This document shows positions 11,109 through 22,200 of a stretch of DNA of 64,000 bases, in pieces. The stretch is from Phallusia mammillata (Eukaryota > Chordata > Ascidiacea > Phlebobranchia > Ascidiidae). The notes beneath the pieces were generated by a model that worked only from the letters and a program-made list of their open reading frames with translations, was not told the origin of the DNA and did not search any database. Every line of letters begins with the position of its first letter. Within the stretch, counting starts at the first letter, position 1. Where the stretch lies: positions 13,148 through 77,147 of the forward strand of contig QLIY01000567.1 in assembly GCA_003260075.1 (NCBI GenBank). Direction: 5' to 3'. The position numbers were made by a program, and so were the translations under genes.

Positions 11109-13933
11109 TCATGTGTTCTGGTTTGCTCCATTTCCAGAGGGACCTTCGCCTGAATTTCCTTCACTAAGAAGAAAACTTCTAGGTCCTACTTCTGCACTTG
11201 GAGAAGGTGGGGGTGGTGGCTGTAATATTGGACTTATTCTGTAAACCACTTCTGCTCCATCTTCCAAATAAGGATCTTCACCATTTGGGTTGTTGCCAGC
11301 ACCAGGTCGCGGAGCACCAGATATTTGCTCAGGTGAGGGCTGATTTCTTGGTTTACAGAAGTGGTTGCATTCGCTCAAAGTTTCAAAATTGTTTGCCTTT
11401 GGCAGACATCCTCCAAATATAAATTGCTCACAAATTGACGCAGTCCGGTTATAGAACCTGTCAAAAACAATTCACAATTAGTACATTTGAAATCAAGTTT
11501 TAATTGCATACATATTTGCTAGCTAGGTTATATATCTGTTGTGTTTTTTTAAATGTATTAAATAAATAGTCCATACTATAAATAATTTGGTGTTTCTGGT
11601 TTCTGCATAAAAATAACTATGCTTACCATCTTGGCATGTAGGCTCTGCACAGTCCCGTATAAGGAGCTTGGTGACAAACTTCCCTTCGGGTCATACCATC
11701 ACGATTTGGTTTGGAACTGGGAGGGGATCCACCAAAACCATCGGAACCACCCAAAGTATATTGACGAGAATCAACAGAATCTAAAAACAAACATAAAGAT
11801 CATACATCACCATAAATTGTAAGGTAAAAACACAATTTTGTTTTTGAAGATATTATTAAATTAGTGCGTTATCTTTCAAAATACAATATGCTTGTGTGAT
11901 GTCTTCCAATCTTACCTTCACTGCTATCACTAATAAGATCAGTGGATATTGAATCTTCTTTGATGTCTTTGAATTCTGCCACTGTGACATCATTAACCTG
12001 GTCGTCAGCCAAACTGTACTTGTTTAGCACCCAGCTGTAGGCAGTGACGTTGTACAACTTCGTAAACTCAACCTCAACTTGAAATGTCACTTCTTCTTGT
12101 GCAGCTGGTAAACAAGGATAAGCTACAGTTAGTACAGTTGGCAATACATTAAAGTACGCAAAACTTTGAAAAAACTTACCACATGATTTTTGACACTGCC
12201 ACTCATGTTTGTAGCTGTTAGAGTTGCCACCACAGCCTCTGTAAGGGAAGGGCTCGCATTGTTCACTTCCTGGATGGTAACGGTAGCGAGTCCCTGCCGG
12301 TTGACTGCAAGGGTAACCCATGTCCATTGGAAACGAGCATTCATCGTATACTTTCGGTGCTGCGAAACAAAACACAGAAGTTATTTTATGCAAGTTTGAA
12401 TTGCGCTATGAAGTACGTGTTCGTCAAAAGTGACGTTCATCTGACGTTTACTACAGGATTCAGGAGGTGCCTGGTACCAACAAGCGTTCACGTCTTTACA
12501 GAATGTGACTCATTCATAGCGGTTTCTACCGAGTGTGCTAAGTGCCGATTACAGAGCAATACAAAAACACTGTTACGCATGTTGCGCATTTTCTATTCAA
12601 TATTGGCGTTAGTTTCCTTCGTTTGAGTCTTCACCGCTCTACACCAAGGAAACGCCGCCAAGTAAAGGGGTACAATTGAAAACTTACCACATGTATTCAT
12701 GCAGTCTTCCTCAGTGGCGTGGCCGTAACAGCCGTAACTCACCGAGACACAAGTTTGTGTTTTCGGATTGTACTTGAACCTACATAAAAGTTGTGGTTAG
12801 CTTTGTTTCGATCCATATTACATTTTTTTGCTTTGCACACATCAGCGTCTGGTGACATGCTGTCTGAAACACTGGCTGTAGACACTTACTTTTCCGTTTC
12901 GACTCGGCACGGACTATTTATGGGTGGAGTTGAGCAACTATCTGAAGGTTTTTCCGTTCTTTTCGGACAGTTGTCCAACATTGCAGAGTACGTTAAACCG
13001 TTTTCGAGAGAGATCTCCGTTATTTCAGCACCGGTGTCGACATAGGCACAGTAGCATCTAACTCTACTGTGTTTATTTTGTCTCCTGCATTGGGCTTGCT
13101 GCAAAAAAAAAGTCCGTGATTAGTCCGTGAAGTGACTGTAATTAGTTAAGAATTTATTGCAATATCTATAAAACAAGCAACTTACCGCGTACAGGCCACC
13201 ATTTCTACAGGCGGGTTGAACAAGCATTTGAAATCCAATGAACCCATACAGTTGAAGCATTCTACCTAATTCATTGTAGCATCCGACATCATACTTTTGT
13301 ATATCATAAATGTTCACCGATGTGGCTGCAAAAGCAACAATGTTATTAATTACAAAATATCACTTTTTACAAACAAAAATATTGATACATAAAATTAACT
13401 TTTCAGTCCCATGCCACTCTACAGTAATCATGTTTAAAAATTTGGCTGTGGGTATAATTGATGCCATAGGCTGTGTTTTTTGTTGTGGTAAAAAGACCTC
13501 GATTTATTTTCACGTTGGCATCAATGGACTTATCAGCTCGATAGAGGAATGAATCACTAGCCAGCGGCGAAAAACCGACGTGCCATGGCACAAGTCTGCA
13601 CTGTCTCCACTGTTTGCGCACTGACCTACAAGTTTTGTTCAGCATTGCGGCATATGAGCAATAGTGAAATGTATAATAGTTGCATGACGGCCATCTTTCA
13701 ACAACCCAAACCCAAAAAATGTTGTCACATTTTTGACTTTTTTGCGAAATGTGACACGCGATATTGGTAAGCACAAATGACGTTTTAAGGGAGCTTACGC
13801 TAAATCTATTGTGCGTTGTACCCAGTCTTAAAATACCACTAATGTATCCTATATTTAGGTGAATAGGTCGCTTACCTTTTCTTAACATTGCACAAAGTAC
13901 CAGCGCAAAAAGAGTTGCAACTATCTTCGACAT
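11109..13933 (-). CDS. Secreted thyroglobulin type-1 + triple Kunitz protease inhibitor-like protein
   Basis: Eight exons: 13876-13933, 13186-13325, 12890-13098, 12688-12779, 12180-12359, 11916-12104, 11627-11780, 11109-11457. They give 1371 nt, or 456 residues plus stop, with consistent phases. Signal peptide MSKIVATLFALVLCAM. Residues about 30-100 form a thyroglobulin type-1 domain with all six Cys (QPACRNGGLYA, AQC, RCYCAYVDTGAEI). Three Kunitz/BPTI domains follow, each with six Cys: first P1 Arg (SPCRVETEK), second P1 Ser (YPCSQPAGT), third P1 Arg with the classical GLCRAYMPRWFYN loop. About 65 acidic residues, with an Asn-X-Thr site, separate Kunitz 2 and 3. The tail is Pro/Gly/Asn-rich. 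Likely an extracellular protease inhibitor; the target protease is unknown. A TATA box lies upstream at 14012. Confidence 0.9.
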
Positions 13934-14011
13934 AATCCTCTTTTTGTCAGATCGCAACTTGTTAGTAATCAGTAAATGTGTCCAATATCCAATTCGCTCT
14001 TGCTGCTCTCG

Positions 14012-14019
14012 CTTTTATA
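14012..14019 (-). promoter_or_regulatory. TATA box of the Tg1-Kunitz gene
   Basis: TATAAAAG on the minus strand about 80 bp upstream of the ATG at 13933, which puts the transcription start near 13985 and gives a short 5'UTR. Confidence 0.65.
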
Positions 14020-14062
14020 GTGTTCTGATGCTTCGCTTTGAAAGTTCAGTGTCTGACTGAAT

Positions 14063-17000
14063 GTGGCCGAGTCGACGTCTTATATCGCTTCGAGCACTGA
14101 GCGCTTGTCACGATCTGTGACGCAATCGTCTACGCAAGAGCGCAGGCAGAGGACGCAAAAAAGCGATGAAATTGCCCTCAGCGTGCCTCAAATAGATCTT
14201 AATTCCAGCTTCGTGGTTCGCTTAAGCCTGGTCATCAATGCCAAGTTAATTGACCGCCCCAATAAGGTCAGCTGCTGTTGCGTTTTTTGTGTACTTTTGG
14301 CAACCTACGCTTGCCGATTACTAAATTTGTTATTTGTTGTGGTTTGTTTTTGCCATTACGCGGCACGTAATAAAGATTGAGGCAATTGTTCTCATCTGCT
14401 TTAAACTGCTGTAATGTTTAAGCTCGCATGTGCGTCGAGTTGTTTACTTGTTTATGTAATTATGACATCTTAATACTATCAGATGGACCCACGCCAATTG
14501 TCAGAACTGTGGCAATATTTCACGTTCGTATAATTGTTGTCCTCACCTGGTAAACACCCACATAAATTATAACTAATCAAGCTCTTGTCAACCAATTACT
14601 AATGTTTAAGAAGCTTTTATGAAATCACCGCCTAACGTTATGTGGAAAGAAGTTTAAATGTGGTGATGCAATAACTTCACATGTAATATTCAAAGGAACA
14701 TAAACAATGCCTTGGTCTCGTTGTCTGTTTGCCACGTTGTACAAATATGTTTACAATTTAGACTAAAATTTTCAAAGTGCTACCATATTTACAAATGTTG
14801 TGTATTATTTCTGGTTCCTTACACTATTTGCTTATTTGGAACAACCATTAACCGGACGTTACTAAACACCCCTATTAGGCTCGTCTGAATGTCAATAGCT
14901 GTTTTATATTTTAGACCAGTAAAACCACGTTTTTCGCATCTACACCCCAATAACGATGGCCCATATATGGTTTACTGACCGTATTCTCAATAACGCACTG
15001 CACGCAGTGAGATATATTTCAGGCGTTTGCATGCGGGCCGATTTATTGGCATTCATACACGTGCGTTTGCCAAACTCATTTCCTGCAATAAGACTTCCGT
15101 TTTGCGTAATATTGGGAATAGAGAATTGTCACGTAATTTATGAGATCCTTCAACAGGCTAATATGGAAACGACGGTGCACGCTTTTAGCAAACGTTCATA
15201 CTTTCGACATGTTTTGTAGACCGGTAGTACTTCAAAGTTTAAACACTCGCACGCAAATTGCTTATAGATTAAATTCAATCTCTTGGTGTAGTGGATTCCA
15301 GAGTAGTACTAGCGCCATTACTCTTGTTGCCCTTTTATGTATGGGGATTTAAAGTTTCTTAGAAAGAATAGTAGTAAAGTTACATCATAATTTTTCGATT
15401 TGTTTGCAATTATTTTTATGTGTACTTAGAATGCATGGAACTGTTAAAGGTTTATTTGGTTCGAATTGATGTTTCAAATTAGACTGAAGTTTAACGCATT
15501 ATTTCGCAAGTGTATGGAAATGACCGACTTCTGTTTATTGGTGTTTAAAACCACATAAACTTCATAACAATGTTTCGAATTGTGCTAGCCCGTCACCTAC
15601 TTTGTTACAGGAAGATTTAGGGCGGATTTTGCGTCAACGTTTCTTTGAATTTTGCGCGTCGTGACATACAAAGCATTTTTAAGCCCAAAATCACGCATCA
15701 TCAAATGGATTGGCTCCGATTTTTGCCTTGAATCTGGCAATTTTTTGTTACACTGGAATGTACTTTTATTTGTCAGCCTATTCTCGGCGTCCATATGACG
15801 CAGTTATAGCTGTAAGCGCGTGAATCAGGACAGAAATAAGACGTTTCACAACGATTTGTGTTGTTCTGCACTGTAGCCTGCGGGTAATAATTGTTCACAG
15901 TGGTAACCAACGTCACAAAACATCGCCATACGCTCGTCTATGATTCCCTGTGCCAAACCTTTTTCTTCAGAAAACTTTTTCAGGAGTCCGAACTTGACCA
16001 GAACACAGTGGTAATAAAGTTGTGTACTTTTTGTTTCATCACCGCGGTTTTCTGCCTGTAACTAACGGAGTTGCTCCTTGGACACGAAATCACTGCTTCC
16101 AGTGGAAATAAGTTGCGTAATAGATGCTTTCTGATGTCCTGTGTATGGTTTTGTGTGCTGTAAAGCTTTGTCATGTAATTGTTTCAAGGTGTCGCAAAGC
16201 TGTATTCAGAAGAATTTTTTGTGACAATTACTGACCTTACCTAAAGCAAATAATATGAAGTGTCAATTTTTTCAACGAATTTGTCTATTTGCGCAACAAA
16301 CATACACACAATGAAACAAACAAGAAAAAAGGAAATTAAAACGAAACCATGTCAATATGGTTGCTTCAAAAATCACATTACCGTATCTGATAACGTGATA
16401 AAAAGTAATGATTTAAACACATATTCTAACAATTTCTCAGCTATATTGAACAACATCATTGTTTTGAAGTTACTAAATGACCCTAATAGCGTTACACCAC
16501 TGATTTAATTCTGAAAGGTTGAAAGAAATGTGATTGCAATAACAGACGACTTTTTAAAAGCCTAATTCTCCTGGCTGAATGAGCCTTATGGTGATGCATT
16601 AAATCGCACATTTGAAACAAATCTTGATTTACAGACTGTTGTGATGTCAATGACTTGCGGTTGTTTTAGCTGTTGGGCGTTTCTCATTCATGATTTCCGT
16701 TAATTCAGGTTCCTTTGTCGTGTTTGCTGATTCAATCCGTCGTCGAGGTTGTATACATGCTGCCTATTTGGACCTGTGTCGTTAAACAAGTAAAAATTGG
16801 ATTAAAAACGTGAAAGTGGAATGCCGCTACGTGACGGTCATTTGGGTCGACCCTTAAAACAGCCGGAAATTTTGTTCTTCCTTTAGCAAGTTTTCCGAAC
16901 TGGTTAAATTATGGGGCGACCCTTAAAATAACTTGCGGGCTCCTTTTAGGGGGTTGCTAGTCGTTGGAACGGTTTTAAACAGAATCACGACGAGTTACAA

Positions 17001-18438
17001 TTTTGGGATAATCGACTGAAACGTCATTGTTATGTGTCTGATGTTTGATTAAAAATGGATATAATTCCATCCAAAAAAGTTAAACTTTTAGTTCGTTTTA
17101 CCCATACTGCTACCAGTTGTTTGGTTTAAAATTTAACATGGCCATGTTTGTAGTTAGTTTTAGTAGGGCAAGGACACACAACGTATTAGATGTTCCCGGC
17201 GTATTACTGGTCTTTATTTCACTAACGCCCACTGAGCCCAAATTGGATGTGTAGCTGGACGCGTACGTTTAATACTGTAACAAAAAAACCTGTCTGAAAC
17301 TGCAAAAACTCGTTTCAGAATTGTTTACATGTAAAAAAATGCAGCAAAAAAGTTTTTATAAATACCTTTTTGAATGTAGAAGGCCCACCTATGTTTTAAT
17401 GTACATCTACGCGAGTTAGTATCTGTGGCATGCCGTGTACCCGGTTAGGCAATCTGGGTTTTTCTTACTGGATATTAAATCGTTTGTTTAATGTTGCAAA
17501 TTTTTTCACAATTATTTTTATGGCATAAGAAACTTTCCGTTCATTAAACCAGGGATCACATTATCCCGAAAACAGCGTCCGGGGTTGCCTTTCTATTTGC
17601 GAGAACGTTCGTTTACAGATTAATCGTTATTGGCGGGTTTCAAAATATCGTGACAGAAAGTTGTAAGTGTTGTAAATGGTTGTTTCGGAAATGAACTATA
17701 ATGGTTCGTGCACGCTTGTGCGCATGTCTTGTAACGATTTGTGTTCTGGGAATTTGTGTATCAGTGAAATTTTGCGCTATTCGAAATGCCAGCTTGTTAC
17801 TTGGAGTCACGATTTTAACCTTTCAGTTCGTTTCGTTTCGTCCTTTCAGTTCGTTTCGTTTGCAAGAAGTGTGACGCGAGTGCAACCGTTTGGGAAATGG
17901 TTAGTTCATTAGCCCGACATATTGCAACCAGTGCAAACCATAGTTTTTTTTTTTAAATGCTCATTATTATTACGTATGTTTGTAATGGTTTGCGACAACG
18001 CTATGTTGATGCATTGGATTTTTTTTCTCTCACGAATCCATCTTTAAAAAAATTCCTAGAACATCATTGAAATCATCATATAACATGTATTTTACTTCAA
18101 ATAAAGTTGGGGTGCTGTATTTGTTAAATTGTTTGTTTACGTTACGGTTATTACTCAGTGATAACTAAAGATGATGTGCCGAAATGAAATTGTTTTTTTT
18201 TTGAGGAATATAACAGGCTAACAGCCCAAAAAGACGTAAGCAGCGACGTGCTTTATTATTCAAACGTTTCACCAAAAATCAATTTTCTGATATCGCTGAT
18301 GATGGCATGAGCATTTGCCGAAACGTTTAAGCAATAAAACATATAGAAATTTATTTTGGGAAAGAACCACGACCCTTTGTCGAATGTGGTTGATACAGCG
18401 TTGATTTTTGGTTGCCTTAGTTAGCATTTTTTGGCTTT
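14063..18438. other. Intergenic region between the Kunitz gene and the collagen 3' end
   Basis: No convincing exon on either strand; the short open frames lack paired splice sites or recognisable domains. Holds a tiny tandem duplication of CAGTTCGTTTCGTTT near 17823-17863 and the hammerhead-like repeat at 18.2-18.36 kb. Minus-strand AATAAA motifs at about 18350 and 18252 could serve the collagen transcript, but both lie inside that repeat. Confidence 0.5.
18215..18362. mobile_element. Hammerhead-like repeat, inverted pair (copy 3)
   Basis: The left part is an antisense copy (GACGTAAGCAGCGACGTGCT...CAAACGTTT). The right part is a sense copy with the best preserved core: CTGATGA (18296-18302), a GGCA/TGCC stem, GAAAC (18320-18324), then GTTT...AAAC. 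A convincing stem I is not visible. Confidence 0.5.
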
Positions 18439-19170
18439 TTACATTCCATATGGCCGCGTGCTTAAGTTTGAAACACTGGTTGGCTCAAAATTACATAACA
18501 ATGCATTACTGAAACATACGTAAATGACTGTGACCATGTTCATACCTTTAAGTTGTTGTAACACACGGGGGCTAATGTTCAAGCGCACTTGCTCTCCAGG
18601 AATCTGTGCTGGGCTACCTCTATGACCTGGTCTTCCGTGATCGTCTGGTCGTTGTGCGGGACTTGGACCTTTTGTGTCTCTTGGATAAAACTGTTGCAAA
18701 CATGATGGCGTTATGATCGAATACAGGACACGAAAAGGGCAATGTGTTATTGAATGTCGTGAGTTTGTGCCCCTTATGTAACAGATAATATCAATCTGAT
18801 ATCCGTGGCGGTAATTGCTACGATTAGAGCAATTTCCAATTACCCAATGGATCATCATGCTTTAATTTGTGGAAGTGTTTTTTTTACATTTTAAATAGAT
18901 GTATATTATTTTGTTGGGGTAAAAAACACACACATTAAATCTCGATTTAGCCGTAAAACATAACGCTTTATCAAAAAAGGACATAACTGTTTTTTTGCAT
19001 GTAATTGTGGTTGCTTTTATAATTGCATTAGCGGGTTGCTTTATGAGCAAATGAATCTATCTTATAGATCAGGGGTGTCAAACTCATGGGACTTCGAGGG
19101 CCACATTGCAGTTGGAAATTATGCCTAGGGCCGCATGTGATTTTTAATCTAGTTTTCTCAACTTTAACCA

Positions 19171-19265
<95 letters not shown>

Positions 19266-22200
19266 CGAAATAGGTTTATATCATATGTATACCATCTGTT
19301 GACGCCCGAAAAGCCCAGACTAATTTCCAACTTGATGCGCAGATTAAGCTGCACAGTGTGAAGATCAGTCCTAAGTGTTTATGACGTCATAATCTATATT
19401 GTGATGCCTGTGGTACCTGTTTTTTCGCATTGTTTGTACACAAAAGGCTGACGCATATGGCTATTTCGGATGGTAATACTACCCTTTTCAGTACCACAAA
19501 AACTGTTTAGAGCAGTTTGAAAGTCAAAATATTTGGCAAATGAGTTTTATTTACGTCACGGCCGCCAGTACATATAATGTATTTTAATAAACATGTTCAT
19601 GACCGCACAAACTCGTCTCTGTGGCCGCATGTGTCCGTGCGGCCGCAAGTTGTGGACCCCTGACTGAAACNAAGAGTTTATTATATTGCTTTAGCCTTGG
19701 GTTTAGAAAAGCTAACATACCCCGTGTGGTGGATTAACGTATGCAGCTTGTGTTCCGCAATTTGATGCATCGCAAACTCCCTCGTGTCCCTTTGCTCCTG
19801 GTTTTCCAGGATTTCCGCGCGGTCCGACGATTCCTTGTTTCCCAGGTGTTCCGTCTTTTCCGCGGTAGCTTTTACCAGCTTTACCTTTCTGACCTGGAAT
19901 TAAAGAAATATGATAGGGAAATATTTTAGTTTTATGAAGAAAATCGTTGCGCACGCACAAGTATTGCAATTTCCTAAAAACGGCTAAACTTTAAACTACA
20001 ATCTCCCAGCTCGTTGCTTGGTGGATGAAGACTATAATGACCCTTAGGGGGGGGGGTTTGGTGGGCCGCATGCGGCCCGCGGGCCGCACGTTTGACACCC
20101 CTGGTATAGATAACCTCAAAGAGTTTATTATATTGCTTTAGCCTTGGGTTTAGAAAAGCTAACATACCCCGTGTGGTGGATTAACGTATGCAGCTTGTGT
20201 TCCGCAATTTGATGCATCGCAAACTCCCTCGTGTCCCTTTGCTCCTGGTTTTCCAGGATTTCCGCGCGGTCCGACGATTCCTTGTTTCCCAGGTGTTCCG
20301 TCTTTTCCGCGGTAGCTTTTACCAGCTTTACCTTTCTGACCTGGAATTAAAGAAATATGATAGGGAAATATTTTAGTTTTATGAAGAAAATCGTTGCGCA
20401 CGCACAAGTATTGCAATTTCCTAAAAACGGTAATCGTGTCACTGTGTTCGTAACCGCTTGTAACGTAACTGCGTAAATCGTGTAGTCAAAAATTAATCTT
20501 ATGTCCGTAACTTGCAATACTGTATAGTTTAAACTTTAAACTGCAATCTCCCAGCTCGTTGCTTGGTGGATGAAGACTATAATGACCCTTATGGTTATTG
20601 ATTCAAATTTATTAACACTATTAGTCATTCATCCTCATGAATTTAAGATGTATATATTTCGCATTTACAACATCATCGGTCTGTAATTTGGATCGATTTG
20701 TTAACTTTAATTTGGATCGATTTGTTTACAAGCCTAAACATGGAACACATTAACATCTTTAACACTGCTTCTGACTTTCATCAACCCTGTTGTAACCTAT
20801 TGTTTTTTTTTATCTGTACCTGGTTTTCCTGGAGGTCCCATCGGTCCTACAATCGAGTGTCCACGTTCACCCATATCGCCCTTATCCCCCATCGGCCCTG
20901 TGAACACAAAAATACCAATTATGTCACGATAAATCGCAAACACAATGCAAACTCTATATCATACCTGTCAAACCCCGCTCTCCTCTTGGCCCTTGTAATC
21001 CAATATGGCCAGTTGGGCCTGTGTTGCCTTTGGGGCCCTCTCGTCCTTTCTCTCCCTTCCTTCCGTTTTCACCAGGAGGTCCTGTTTTTCCTTGTACAAG
21101 TTTTGATGGTGGAATGCACCGCTGACACTGGTGTCTAATCGCGGTCAAATGACTACCAACAAAAACACGTTGATTGTCAACCATACTGGCCTTTTGCTAT
21201 TGGCTGTGTTGGTATGGTGCTTAAAGTGAAGTAAAGACCACTTTTTTACTTCTGCACTTTGTCTTGAAACTATTACTGTTATGGATGACTTTGGAAGGGT
21301 GGAATAGTTGCAGTCAAGTTTTCTTTTCAGGTACCAATCGAATCGAGAGCAAGCAGAACCAGAATTGTAACCGGGTATAACATTAGGGATCAAACCCTAA
21401 AGAGCAAGCATAAATCCGATTTCTTTAAAATGCCGAGTTTGCGTTAACTTTGATTCTCCACGAATGTGGCCGAGTGTGATGACAAGCCCAAAATAACCCA
21501 TTTTCTAGCCCTGCCCGAACTAGAACTCTAAATATTAAACTATACGCCGCGTGTTTTTCCCTCACTTACGCTGGCATCATTTCCGACAAGGCTTTTACAA
21601 TCAATGCTTCAATTTCCTTTAGGCTTCTCGGCGGTCCCTGTGCGAAAATAAACATGAATTAAAAACATCTCCGACGACAAAACCCACAGCCCTTACCCTA
21701 GGTCCCCTGGGTCCGGTTCTTCCAGAAATTCCCGCTTCACCAATGGGTCCCTCAAACCCTCTTTCACCCTTTTCTCCTTTTAGACCGGGTAATCCCATGG
21801 GACCAACAGGACCCCGGTTCCCTTGGTCACCCTTGAATCCAGTCTAAATGAACAAAAATATGTTAAGTATAGGGGTGCACAAAATTTTCGCCATGACGGC
21901 CGTATCACAGGTCCTCAATTTACCAACGGCCGCCATTTTCCGATGATTTCGTTTATGTTAAAGATTAAATGATATATTAATGATATAAAGATGTAGGATT
22001 TGTCTTATAATATCCTATCTACTGGTGCCCAAACGTCCAGACATATTTTTCGTTTATCCATTGGTTTTAATTTAGCTGAACGATTTGGCAATCAGTGTCT
22101 ATCTATAACGATTTGGCAACTCAGTCTAACGATGTGGCAGTCGGTCTTATTCTGTATTGTTATGGTGTTTATTTGCTGGTTCGTAGGTTGTGTACCCCTG

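Larger units (their letters stand above)
19070..20103. mobile_element. hAT element broken by gap and haplotype misjoin
   Basis: Left end CAGGGGTGTCAAACTCATGG at 19070 is preceded by TTATAGAT. The matching right end (GTTTGACACCCCTG, to 20103) is followed by GTATAGAT, one difference. Between them lie a 95-G run, another hAT-like end near 19660, an N at 19671 and a whole allelic copy of a collagen exon before the 10-G join at 20047. The real element therefore ends once, about where the first copy meets the exon flank. Confidence 0.6.
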
